Shown here in pieces: positions 50,241 through 59,228 of a DNA stretch of 64,000 bases; within the stretch, counting starts at the first letter, position 1, and each line of letters opens with the position of its first letter. Source of the DNA: Anaerolineales bacterium. Its GTDB lineage: Bacteria > Chloroflexota > Anaerolineae > JAAEKA01. Under the pieces are notes generated by a model, which did not search any database, was not told the DNA's origin, and saw only the letters and a program-made list of their open reading frames with translations. The DNA is taken from contig JACKBI010000015.1 of the NCBI GenBank assembly GCA_020634615.1, positions 101,184 through 165,183 of the forward strand, written 5' to 3'. The translations under genes were made by a program, and so were the position numbers.

Positions 50241-51428
50241 CTAGCGCAGAACCAACGCCCGCTGCGGATCGCCCAAATACTCTGCGCCGTCCCCGGTCAC
50301 CAGCACATCCTCCTCCAGCCCGACGTAGCCGTAGCCGGGCACGGCCAGCCCTGGCTCGACCGTGTAGACGTGCCCCGCTTCCAGCGGGCGGAAGGGCGTT
50401 TGACCGTAGCGTTCCCAGGCCGGTCCCAGCACGCCGCCGCCATCATGCACGTTGCGGCCCATGTGGTGACCGGTCGCATAGGGATACGCCGGATAGCCCG
50501 CGTCGACGATGACCTGGCGCGCGGCTGCGTCGATTTCGACACCGGTCGCGCCGGGCCGCATGGCCGCCACCGCCGCATCCACCGCCCGCAGGACGGTATC
50601 GAAACCGCGCTGCACCGGCTCGGGGGCCGCCGTTTCGCCGGGACGCAACATGTAGACCACCCGCTGAATGTCGGAACAGTAGTCATCCTGCTCCACGCCA
50701 AAATCGAAGTGGACAATGTGCCCCGGTTCGACGCGAAGATCGGTCGGGCCGGCGTGGCCGCCCGACGAGTCCGGTCCCGAGTTGACCAGCGGGCAACCCT
50801 CGCGATCCCACGCAGGTTGCAGGCCGCGCGCGTCCAGTTGGTCGTGCATGAACCGGGCGATCTCCCGCTCGGTCAACCCAGGACGCAGCGTCTCAACCGT
50901 TGCGTCGTAGATCTGACGCGTCGTCTCGATGGCCGCACGGATACGCTCGACCTCAGCCGCGGTCTTGCGGCCACGCAGCGCGCCGATGATCGCCTCCGCC
51001 GAAACCAGCCGGCCGGCAAAGCGCGTTTCCTCAAGATACCCGGCCAGCACCTGATACAAGCCATGCCCCAGCCCGTCGGCAAAGACATCGTTGGCCGAAT
51101 AATTGATGGCCAGTTGTTTGGGATCGAACCGCTCAAGCGCAGCAAGCAAATCTGGTCGCACTGACTGATCGTAGGCGATAACGTCGGCGAAGAGACCGGT
51201 TCGTTCCGCTGTGACAGCATCGCCGCGGCCAACAATTGCGACGCGCCCGCCGGAGCGCGTGAGAAGCAGCGCACTCTGCCAGGTCAGGCCATGCTCGCCG
51301 TAGATCAACGGCAGCACCGGGTCGCCGCCGGCTGATGTCTCGCGCACAAAGGTCAGCCACGCGTCCACTTCCATCTCCTGAAGAATATCGATGGCCTGAA
51401 GCACTTTCTCGCGATTGATTTCTGACAT
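50241..51428 (-). CDS. M24-family metallopeptidase (Xaa-Pro peptidase-like)
   Basis: 395 aa from the ATG at 51428 (GAGG at 6 nt). Creatinase/prolidase N-domain and pita-bread catalytic domain with the five dinuclear-metal ligands: Asp in HFDFGVEQDDY, Asp in CSDIQRV, His in ATGHHMG, Glu in TVEPGL and Glu in LEEDVLV. It should cleave X-Pro bonds or dipeptides in the cytoplasm. It is divergent from the peptide-binding-domain cyclase fusion, suggesting a common link to peptides. Confidence 0.94.
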   Translation of the reverse strand: MSEINREKVLQAIDILQEMEVDAWLTFVRETSAGGDPVLPLIYGEHGLTWQSALLLTRSGGRVAIVGRGDAVTAERTGLFADVIAYDQSVRPDLLAALERFDPKQLAINYSANDVFADGLGHGLYQVLAGYLEETRFAGRLVSAEAIIGALRGRKTAAEVERIRAAIETTRQIYDATVETLRPGLTEREIARFMHDQLDARGLQPAWDREGCPLVNSGPDSSGGHAGPTDLRVEPGHIVHFDFGVEQDDYCSDIQRVVYMLRPGETAAPEPVQRGFDTVLRAVDAAVAAMRPGATGVEIDAAARQVIVDAGYPAYPYATGHHMGRNVHDGGGVLGPAWERYGQTPFRPLEAGHVYTVEPGLAVPGYGYVGLEEDVLVTGDGAEYLGDPQRALVLR

Positions 51429-51567
51429 ACCGTACCTCTTTCTCATGTAGTTGGGGATATTGCAACACCGGCATTGTCAGCGACCGGTAACGCTTTGTCA
51501 AAAGACCGCGCCGGCGCGATACGCAGGAATCCAGCTCGCGCGAGCGCGAACCGGCAAAAATTCGCGG

Positions 51568-51596
51568 TTGAACTGCGGACACTTCGGGTGTATACT
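51568..51596 (+). promoter_or_regulatory. Promoter of the cyclase-AAA-SBP fusion gene
   Basis: TTGAAC (51568-51573), 17-nt spacer, TATACT (51591-51596). The start predicted at 51669 lies 72 nt downstream; the longer open frame beginning at 51474 is upstream of this promoter and would be untranslated. Confidence 0.65.
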
Positions 51597-51668
51597 GAAG
51601 TGTGCAATAGATCACAGTTCTGTCCTTTTTCTGAACTCACCGCCGCGAACCTCAACGAAGAGGCCACC

Positions 51669-54600
51669 ATGAATCGGCGTGACGAACTCATAGACGCAAT
51701 TGCTCTGCTCGAAGCCCAACGCGCCACCCTCGGCGACACGGCTGTCGACGCGTCGATTGCTGCCATGCGCCAGGCGCTCTCGGCGCACGACCAGGCTGCC
51801 CGCGCCGAACAGCGCAAGACAGCCACGGTCATCTTCGCGGACATCGTGAACTTTGTCGAGCTGACAGCCCAACGCGATCCTGAGGACGTCCGCGAGCTAC
51901 AGCGAGCCTTCTTCACCACGGTCACCGCACCCATTCTGGAGTTCGGCGGGGTCATTGAGAAATACATCGGCGATGCAGTCATGGCCGTGTTCGGCGTGCC
52001 AGAGGTGCACGAGGACGACGCGGAGCGGGCGGTGCGCGCGGCCCTGGCCATGCAAGCCGGGCTGGCAGCCCTGAACGTGGCGCTGGCGCACACTCATGCG
52101 CTGCAGCTCGCCATGCGCATCGGGATTCATACCGGCACCGTGGTCGCCACCAGCGAGACGCACAGCGGCTCGTTCATGGTCAGCGGCGATACGGTTTCGC
52201 TGGCGTTTCACCTGCAGGAAGTGGCAGAACCGAATTCGGTGCTGGCCAGCGAAGCGACCCAGCGTCTGATTTCCCATGTCTGCGAGATGGAACCGCTGGG
52301 CAGGTTGACGCTGCGCCGGCGCAGCGAGTCGACCATGACCTACCGGGTCCTGCGTTTGCGGCCAGACACGGGCAAGCTGCGCGGTGTTGCCGGAATGGAT
52401 TCGCCTCTGGTGGGACGGCAGCCCGAGTTCGCAGCTTTGTGCGCGGCCGTTGACCGGCTGCATGAGGGCAGAGGAGGTCTCGTGACTCTGGTAGGGGAAG
52501 CGGGCATCGGCAAGTCGCGTCTGATGGCTGAGGTCCGCAAGACACTTGAGAAACAACCGCTTGCTCTGCCGTCGTCCGCTGCTATTCGCTGGATCGAGGG
52601 GCGTTGCCTTTCGTACGACGGCAAAGTTGCCTATCACCTTTGGCAGGACCTGCTGCGCGAGACATTGGGCGCATCGATGGAAGACTCGGCGGAAATGGTC
52701 GCATCCTCGCTGGAGCGGTTCGTCCGCGTGATCTGTCCGTACAATCAGGAAAGCACCGTGGCCTTCCTGGCGCGCCTCATGGCACTGCCGCTGCCGGCTG
52801 ATTGGGAAGAACGGCTGGACAAAATGGGCGCCCAGGATCTCCAGTATCATACCTTCGGCGCCGTGAAAAACGTCCTCAGTCGCGCTGTGCAAAACTGGCC
52901 TATCGTCCTGGTCTGCGAAGATCTGCACTGGGGAGATCCCAGCTCGCTGGCGCTGCTGGCGCAACTCGTGCCGCTGGTCGAACGGACACCGCTGCTGTTG
53001 GTCTGCATCTTCCGGCCAGAACCCGACCAGAACCATCCGGTCTGGCAGATCGCAGCACATGGAGACCGCCTGTCAGCCGGGCAACACCTGAGTCTGCATC
53101 TGCAACCGCTGACGGCAGATGACAGCGAGATTCTCCTGACCAACCTCCTGGGGATGCCGTTGCCCTCCCGGCTGGTCTTGCGCATTCTCAGCCAATCCGA
53201 AGGCAACCCGTTCTACGTCGAGGAGATCATCCGCTCGCTGATCGCCCACGGAGCACTGGTACAAGACCCGGCAAACGGCCAGTGGCAACTGGTGGATGAC
53301 CTGGCAAATATCGCGATCCCCGAGACATTGCAGAACGTGCTGGCGGCGCGCATTGACCGCCTGGACTACAATGAGCGCCACGTCTTGCAGATGGCAGCAG
53401 TGATCGGGCGAATCTTTCCACTGCGCGTGCTGGCAGCCGTATCCAGCGACGTCCTCAATCTGGAGGAGTGCCTGCGTTCCCTCGTGCAGCAAGAATTGAT
53501 TCGGCAGCGCTCTGGCGCACAGGAACTGGAATACATCTTCAAGCACGCGCTAACGCAAGAGGCAGCATACAACGGAACATTGAAGCGCCAGCGGCAGGTG
53601 TTCCACCGACAGACGGCCGAGGCGCTGGAGCGCCTTTTCGCCGAGCGTGTCGAAGAACTGTTAAGCATCCTGGCCCACCACTGGGAGCATTCTGACAACC
53701 CGCAGCGCGCGGTGGAGTATCTGCTGCGGGTGGGCGACCGCGCGCGCCTGGCCTATGCTAACCAGGAAGCCGCCGATTCCTACGAGCGCGCGTTGTCGCT
53801 GTTGCAGCAGCAAGGCAACGATGAAGGCAGCGCGCGAATCTTGATGCGTCTGGGACTGGTGCATGTAGCTGCTTTTGATTATCAGCAGGCCAGCAAGGCA
53901 TACGAGCGCAGCTTCGTGCTCTGGAATCGCCGGTCCCCTTCGCCCGAAGGAGTCGCGCCGTTACCACTTGCTTCGCAGACGCACCGCCGCATGTGGGGAA
54001 TAGAGCCCAAGAACTGGGACCCAAACCCGACCTTCGACTACGAAATGCCGCTCTTTTCCGGCCTGCTGGAAGAAAGCCCAGACCTTTCGGCCGTTCCCGA
54101 CATTGCCCGCAGTTGGGAAATGCTCGACGGTGGACGCGCCTACATCTTTCATCTGCGCGACGACGTGCGATGGAGCGACGGTTTTCCCGTCACCGCGGAC
54201 GATTTTGAATTCGCCTGGAAGCGGCTGCTGGACCCGGCTGTGCCGCCGATGAATGCCCGCCGGCGCGCGCTGGACACCTCCACAGGTCTGCGCTCAGCCG
54301 GCCCGCTGTACGATGTGTGCGGCGCGCACGCGTATCACACCGGCCAGTCTGGTAATCCCGATAGCGTCGGCGTCCACGCCACCGATCCGCTGACACTGGT
54401 GGTCGAATTGGAGCGACCGGTGGCCTACTGGCTGCACATCATGGCCAACCCGGCGACGTTCCCCGTCCCCAGACATCGCGTCGAGCAGTACGGCGACGAC
54501 TGGTGCGAGGCTGACAGGATTGTCACCAACGGGCCCTATCTGCTGGATCGCTGGCATCCGCGAGAGCAGGTCGATCTGGTGCGCAACCCACACTACCACG

Positions 54601-55526
54601 GCCGTTTCAGCGGCAATGCACACCGGGTCGAGTTGCTCTGCCTGCCCTATCCAACTGACTGGCCGGAACGACTGGCGCTATATGAGGCGGGCGAGTTGGA
54701 TTATCTCTTTATCGGCAACTGGCCCATCCCGGGCGTGGCGGAAGCAGCCCGCCGGCGCAGCGCAGACCACCGCAGGATGCCTGCCCTGCATACAGCCTCA
54801 ACTTGCTTCAACGTCCAGCTTCCTCCCTTCGACGACCGGCGCGTGCGCCAGGCCTTTGCCATGGCGTCCGATATCGCAAGCGGCATGGCCTCCGGGCGAG
54901 TGCGCAGTCAGGAAATCGTCACCGGCGGCTTCCTGCCGGCTGCCATGCCTGGCTACTCTGCCGGCATTGCCCTCGGCTACGACCCGGAACGAGCCAGGGT
55001 GTTACTGGCGGAGGCTGGTTATCCCGGCGGTCGCGGCTTCCCGGAGGTCACATATTACTTCATCATGACACCAGGCAGCAGTATGATGGAAGAGTCCCTG
55101 GTGCCTCAGATGGAAGAAACTCTGGGCGTGAAAATCCACCTTGAGATCCTGGAATGGGGCGAATATCACTTGCGTCTCAAAACCAAACCACCCCACATCG
55201 GCCTGCATACCTGGTCAGCCAACTACCCGGACCCCGACGATTTCATGCGCGTCGCCTATCACGATATCCAGCGCTATTTCGGCTGGCGCGATGAGCAGTA
55301 TGAGACTCTGGTGGATGAAGCTCGCACGCTGACTGACCAGGCTCAGCGCATCAAGCTCTATCGACAGGCCGACGCGATCCTGGTGCGCGAGGCCGCCATC
55401 GTACCGATCATGCACGCACCGACTTCATGCCTGATCCAACCCTGGGTAGAGCGACTGGTGATCTCTCCGCTGAGCGCGATGTCGCTCTGGACATCGCTGC
55501 GCGACGTGGTGATCCGCCCGCATTGA
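51669..55526 (+). CDS. Degenerate class III cyclase - AAA/TPR - oligopeptide-binding (SBP_bac_5) fusion protein
   Basis: 1285 aa from an ATG with GAGG 5 nt upstream. Cyclase homology domain (about 50-210): metal aspartates are present in VIFADIVNF and IGDAVMAVFG and a Lys in EKYIGD. The transition-state Asn/Arg of NxAxR are Ser177 and His181 (TVSLAFHL), so cyclisation is doubtful. STAND ATPase follows with Walker A GEAGIGKSR (276-284), VCEDLHWGDP and a TPR-like part (about 670-760). From about residue 768 to the end it is a complete SBP family 5 domain (RMWGIEPKNWDPN, WEMLDGGRAYIFHLRDDVRW, NPHYHG, WSANYPDPDDF). No signal peptide, so the peptide-binding domain is cytoplasmic. Confidence 0.92.
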   Translation: MNRRDELIDAIALLEAQRATLGDTAVDASIAAMRQALSAHDQAARAEQRKTATVIFADIVNFVELTAQRDPEDVRELQRAFFTTVTAPILEFGGVIEKYIGDAVMAVFGVPEVHEDDAERAVRAALAMQAGLAALNVALAHTHALQLAMRIGIHTGTVVATSETHSGSFMVSGDTVSLAFHLQEVAEPNSVLASEATQRLISHVCEMEPLGRLTLRRRSESTMTYRVLRLRPDTGKLRGVAGMDSPLVGRQPEFAALCAAVDRLHEGRGGLVTLVGEAGIGKSRLMAEVRKTLEKQPLALPSSAAIRWIEGRCLSYDGKVAYHLWQDLLRETLGASMEDSAEMVASSLERFVRVICPYNQESTVAFLARLMALPLPADWEERLDKMGAQDLQYHTFGAVKNVLSRAVQNWPIVLVCEDLHWGDPSSLALLAQLVPLVERTPLLLVCIFRPEPDQNHPVWQIAAHGDRLSAGQHLSLHLQPLTADDSEILLTNLLGMPLPSRLVLRILSQSEGNPFYVEEIIRSLIAHGALVQDPANGQWQLVDDLANIAIPETLQNVLAARIDRLDYNERHVLQMAAVIGRIFPLRVLAAVSSDVLNLEECLRSLVQQELIRQRSGAQELEYIFKHALTQEAAYNGTLKRQRQVFHRQTAEALERLFAERVEELLSILAHHWEHSDNPQRAVEYLLRVGDRARLAYANQEAADSYERALSLLQQQGNDEGSARILMRLGLVHVAAFDYQQASKAYERSFVLWNRRSPSPEGVAPLPLASQTHRRMWGIEPKNWDPNPTFDYEMPLFSGLLEESPDLSAVPDIARSWEMLDGGRAYIFHLRDDVRWSDGFPVTADDFEFAWKRLLDPAVPPMNARRRALDTSTGLRSAGPLYDVCGAHAYHTGQSGNPDSVGVHATDPLTLVVELERPVAYWLHIMANPATFPVPRHRVEQYGDDWCEADRIVTNGPYLLDRWHPREQVDLVRNPHYHGRFSGNAHRVELLCLPYPTDWPERLALYEAGELDYLFIGNWPIPGVAEAARRRSADHRRMPALHTASTCFNVQLPPFDDRRVRQAFAMASDIASGMASGRVRSQEIVTGGFLPAAMPGYSAGIALGYDPERARVLLAEAGYPGGRGFPEVTYYFIMTPGSSMMEESLVPQMEETLGVKIHLEILEWGEYHLRLKTKPPHIGLHTWSANYPDPDDFMRVAYHDIQRYFGWRDEQYETLVDEARTLTDQAQRIKLYRQADAILVREAAIVPIMHAPTSCLIQPWVERLVISPLSAMSLWTSLRDVVIRPH

Positions 55527-55595
55527 TCGAAATATCAGGCGGATCTGCGGCATCTGGCCACAATAGCTGTTGCAAGATTGGAAACGAGGATCTAC

Positions 55596-56864
55596 ATGAC
55601 AATGATAAGCGGCGCCAGTCAGTCTGGAGCTCAACCTGAGCCGCGAAGCCGCAACTACCTGACATTCCTGATCGTGTTCCTGGGATCGATAGCACTGATG
55701 GACGGCTATCTCTCCGGGGTCAAAGCGTCGGCCATTCCCTACATTCTGAAGGCCTATGGCATCGACGCGCCCACGTTTTCGGGGCTGGAGTCGATCGCGC
55801 TTATCGTGACGTTCTTCGTTTTTGCCCTCAATCACCTGGCTGACGTCATTGGCCGCAAGCCGGGTCTGCTGCTGCTGATTCTGGGCATGGGTCTCTCCAG
55901 CCTTGCGATATTGATCTGGACACCGACACTGCCACTGTTCATGATCTTCTACGCTGCGGCGACATTCTTTACCGTCTCGAATATGTGGCAGGTGCCGGCC
56001 AGTGAAGAAGCACCGGCCGCACGTCGGGCACGGGTAGTCACCTTGACTGCGGCCATCGGTCTCCTGCCGCTGCAAGCCATCCTGCCGCCGATCCTGGTTG
56101 CAAGGTTGGGTCTCAACTGGCGCTGGATGTACGGAATCCAGTTTCTTTTCATGCTTCCAGTGCTGCTGATGTGGCTTTTTATGCGCGAGACCTCCCGCTA
56201 CCAGGTGGTACAAGAGCAGCGCCGCCAGGACCACGTAAGTCGCAGGTTCAATCTCGGCCTGGCCACCATGGACCGGCGCGACCTGCGCAACATCATATTT
56301 TCGTCGGCAGTCCTGATCTGCATTCTCCTCTTTGTCTCGCTCTTTTTCTGGTGCGGCTACTTCTTTATCACGCTCAACGGGTTCACACTGACGCGTTGGT
56401 CGGCGGTCTTCCTCGCAGTCCTGTTGATGATCATGCTGGGAAATCTGTCGGGCGGCTGGTTGCTGGACCGCGTGGGCAGGAAACGAGGGTTGATCATCGG
56501 CTGCGCAGGATGCTGTATCGCGATTGCCGGTCTGGGATATGCGCCCGGCACAATCCAGATCGCGATGGTAGCCGCGACAGGGTTCTTCTTTGGTATCAGT
56601 TCCTCCTGGACAGCTGTTTACATTTCCGAGGTTTTTCCAACCGATCGCCGCGCCACCTGCGTGGGTTGGGTGACGGCTGCCAGCCGTATCAGCTACGTGG
56701 CGGGACCGGCGTTGGCAGCGCTGCTGCTCAAGGCGTTTCCCGACATGACGATTTTCTGGATTGCAACCGGTCTCATCAGCCTGCTGCCGATCGTGATAGT
56801 CCTGGTGGCCAGGCCCGCGGAAACCAAGCAGCTTGCCCTGGAAGAGATCGCCGCGAGCCATTGA
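55596..56864 (+). CDS. MFS transporter
   Basis: 422 aa with about twelve membrane helices. The signature loops HLADVIGRKPGLLL (between helices 2 and 3) and LLDRVGRKRGLIIGC (between 8 and 9) and WRWMYGIQFLFMLP indicate the sugar/metabolite-proton symporter branch. The substrate is unknown. It lies 69 nt after the cyclase fusion, probably cotranscribed. Start ATG 55596 with GAGG 7 nt upstream. Confidence 0.9.
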   Translation: MTMISGASQSGAQPEPRSRNYLTFLIVFLGSIALMDGYLSGVKASAIPYILKAYGIDAPTFSGLESIALIVTFFVFALNHLADVIGRKPGLLLLILGMGLSSLAILIWTPTLPLFMIFYAAATFFTVSNMWQVPASEEAPAARRARVVTLTAAIGLLPLQAILPPILVARLGLNWRWMYGIQFLFMLPVLLMWLFMRETSRYQVVQEQRRQDHVSRRFNLGLATMDRRDLRNIIFSSAVLICILLFVSLFFWCGYFFITLNGFTLTRWSAVFLAVLLMIMLGNLSGGWLLDRVGRKRGLIIGCAGCCIAIAGLGYAPGTIQIAMVAATGFFFGISSSWTAVYISEVFPTDRRATCVGWVTAASRISYVAGPALAALLLKAFPDMTIFWIATGLISLLPIVIVLVARPAETKQLALEEIAASH

Positions 56865-56880
56865 GCGCAACAACGTAACT

Positions 56881-57537
56881 ATGAACACATCCCAATCGAC
56901 TTCCACTGACCGTTACCAACGCCTTTACGACCGGATGGCGCCCTTCTATGCGACGGGAATGCGGTTGCTGCCGGTGTGGCAGCGTTACACTGAGACGGTG
57001 CTGCCCTGGCTGGACAAGCTGCAAGTCTCCGGCCCGGTGCTGGAGATCGGCCCCGGACCGGGCGTACTGTTGACGAAATTGAGCCAGCGCTTCGATGTCG
57101 CGGTCGGACTGGACCTGTCGACCGGTATGCTGGTCGAAGCGCAGGGCCGTCTGCGGGGCGCCGGTCTGCCGGCGCGGCTGGTGCAGGGCAACGCCGTGCA
57201 GCTTCCCTTTGCGTCAGGCAGTTGCGCGGCCGTGACCCTGACCTTTGCCTTCAGCGCGTTCCCCAAGGGGCTGGCGGCGATGCAGGAGATCGCGCGCGTG
57301 CTGTGCTCCGGTGGCCTGGTGGTGCTGGTGGATGCGGCTGAACCAGACGACAGAAACGCAGCCGGGATGGCGCTGGCGAAAACGTGGGAAATGTTCGGCG
57401 ACTTCATGCGCGACGAGGCCGACCTAATGCAACAGGCCGGCCTCGAAATCGTCGAATGCTATAATTTCGGTGCTTTTCACAGCATCCGATTGACAGTCGG
57501 ACGGCGGGGCTCTACGCCTCGTACGTCCCCGCGGTAA
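56881..57537 (+). CDS. Class I SAM-dependent methyltransferase
   Basis: 218 aa. YDRMAPFYATGMRLLP, the SAM loop VLEIGPGPGVLL, VGLDLSTGMLVEA, the acidic residue at QGNAVQLPF and a final FHSIRLTVG. Resembles UbiE-like small-molecule methyltransferases. It follows the MFS gene by 16 nt. Its last 26 nt overlap the convergent gnd gene. Confidence 0.92.
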   Translation: MNTSQSTSTDRYQRLYDRMAPFYATGMRLLPVWQRYTETVLPWLDKLQVSGPVLEIGPGPGVLLTKLSQRFDVAVGLDLSTGMLVEAQGRLRGAGLPARLVQGNAVQLPFASGSCAAVTLTFAFSAFPKGLAAMQEIARVLCSGGLVVLVDAAEPDDRNAAGMALAKTWEMFGDFMRDEADLMQQAGLEIVECYNFGAFHSIRLTVGRRGSTPRTSPR

Positions 57538-58981
57538 CGTCGCCGCCTTCGCCCGTCCAGTTGGTGTGGAAGAACTGGCCGCGCGGCCGGTCCACCCGCT
57601 CGTAGGTGTGTGCGCCGAAGTAGTCGCGCTGCGCCTGGGTCAGGTTGGCCGGCAAACGATCGCGGCGGTAGCCATCGAAGAACGCCAGCGCGCTGGACAT
57701 GGCGGGTACCGGGATCCCCAGGGCCACGGCCTGCGCCACCACTCGCCGCCAGCCGGCCTGCGCTGCTTCGACTGCTTCGGTGAAATAGGGCGCCAGCAGC
57801 AGGTTGGTCAGGTCCGGATCGGTGTCGTAAGCTTCCTTGATCTTGCCCAGGAAGACCGAGCGGATGATACAGCCGCCGCGCCACATCAGCGCAATGCCGC
57901 CATAGTTCAGATTCCAGCCATACTCAGCCGCGGCGGCGCGCATTAGCATGTAGCCCTGCGCGTAAGAGACGATCTTCGACGCGTAGACGGCTTCCTCCAG
58001 ATCATCGATGAACGCAGCCTGCTTGCCGGTGAAAGACGACGCCTGGCCATGCAGCACCTTTGACGCCGCGACCCGCTCCTCCTTCAGCGCCGACAGGCTG
58101 CGGGCAAACACCGCCTCGCCGATCAGCGTCAACGGGATCCCCATGTTGAGGGCGCTTTCGGCGGTCCACTTGCCGGTGCCCTTCTGTCCGGCTGCATCCA
58201 GGATCAGGTCCAGCACAGCGGCGCCAGTTTCATCGCGATAGGCCAGGATATCGCGCGTGATCTCGATCAGGTAGCTCTCCAGCTTGCCGCTGTTCCAACG
58301 CTCCAGAACCGCGCTCATGGCGTCGTTGTCGAGCCCAAGCCCCTCTTTCATCAGCTCATAGGCTTCAGCGATGATCTGCATGTCGCCGTATTCGATGCCA
58401 TTGTGTACCATCTTGACAAAGTGGCCCGCGCCGCCTTCGCCGACCCAGTCACAGCAGGGCGCGCCGTTGGGGTCGCCTTCCGGTACCTTGGCCGAAATAC
58501 TTTGGAAGATATCCTTGACTGAGGCCCACGCGGCCGGCGACCCGCCCGGCATGATGGAGGGGCCGAAACGCGCACCCTCCTCACCGCCAGAGACACCGGT
58601 GCCGATGAAGAGCAGCCCCTTCGACTCCAGGTAGGCAGTACGGCGGATGGAATCCTCGTAATTGGAGTTGCCGCCGTCGATGATGATATCGCCTGGCTCC
58701 AGATAGGGCAGCACCGTCTCAATAAATGCGTCCACCGGTTTGCCGGCTTTGACCATCAACATCACCCGGCGCGGCCGTTTCAGGAGACTGATCAATTCCT
58801 CGATCGAATGGGCGCCGACGACATTGGTCCCGGCGGCAGTGCCATCCAGAAACTCATCTACCTTCGACACCGTTCGATTATAAACGGCCACGGTGAAGCC
58901 ATGGTCGTTCATGTTCAATACCAGGTTCTGGCCCATGACGGCCAGTCCAATCAAGCCGATGTCGGCGACGGGAACAGTCAT
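57512..58981 (-). CDS. gnd: 6-phosphogluconate dehydrogenase (decarboxylating)
   Basis: 489 aa from the ATG at 58981 (GGAAG upstream). NADP-binding GLIGLAVMGQNLVLN and VYNRT, GGNSNYEDS, TGVSGGEEGARFGPSIMPGG, the catalytic VKMVHNGIEYGDMQ with Lys and Glu and a C-terminal FHTNWTG. Oxidises 6-phosphogluconate to ribulose 5-phosphate in the pentose phosphate pathway. Length is that of the long (hexameric/dimeric) family. Confidence 0.97.
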   Translation of the reverse strand: MTVPVADIGLIGLAVMGQNLVLNMNDHGFTVAVYNRTVSKVDEFLDGTAAGTNVVGAHSIEELISLLKRPRRVMLMVKAGKPVDAFIETVLPYLEPGDIIIDGGNSNYEDSIRRTAYLESKGLLFIGTGVSGGEEGARFGPSIMPGGSPAAWASVKDIFQSISAKVPEGDPNGAPCCDWVGEGGAGHFVKMVHNGIEYGDMQIIAEAYELMKEGLGLDNDAMSAVLERWNSGKLESYLIEITRDILAYRDETGAAVLDLILDAAGQKGTGKWTAESALNMGIPLTLIGEAVFARSLSALKEERVAASKVLHGQASSFTGKQAAFIDDLEEAVYASKIVSYAQGYMLMRAAAAEYGWNLNYGGIALMWRGGCIIRSVFLGKIKEAYDTDPDLTNLLLAPYFTEAVEAAQAGWRRVVAQAVALGIPVPAMSSALAFFDGYRRDRLPANLTQAQRDYFGAHTYERVDRPRGQFFHTNWTGEGGDVTAGTYEA

Positions 58982-59160
58982 TTTTTCTTCCTTCCGTGGG
59001 TAGCGGGACTGACGGTCCTTGTTTTCGACTGGTGCTAATGAAGTGCCGAGGCAGCTAGTTTGCCGCGAAGCCAGCAATATCAGTCCTGCAGAAGCGCGCC
59101 AATCGTATACTCCCCATTTTACACAGGTGACGGAATGCGGGAAACCTGGCCAGCGACCTC

Positions 59161-59225
59161 GTTCGTAGTAGCGACTTCAGTCGCCTCTGGGGACACCGGA
59201 GGCGACTGAAGTCGCTACTACGAAC
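59161..59225. repeat. 27-bp-arm inverted repeat (GTAGTAGCGACTTCAGTCGC type)
   Basis: Arms 59161-59187 and 59199-59225 pair over an 11-nt loop. It lies between the gnd start and the end of the M1 peptidase gene. The GACTTCAGTC-type arm is a recognised dispersed repeat in several phyla and is related in pattern to the 85-bp elements. Confidence 0.85.
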
Positions 59226-59228
59226 CGG

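Noticed and set aside
51474..51668. N-terminal extension of the cyclase fusion
   Set aside because: The frame begins before the promoter at 51568-51596 and the extension lacks coding pattern; the ATG at 51669 has a Shine-Dalgarno.
55425..56906. Long minus-strand open frame opposite the MFS gene
   Set aside because: No transmembrane or domain pattern; antisense shadow.
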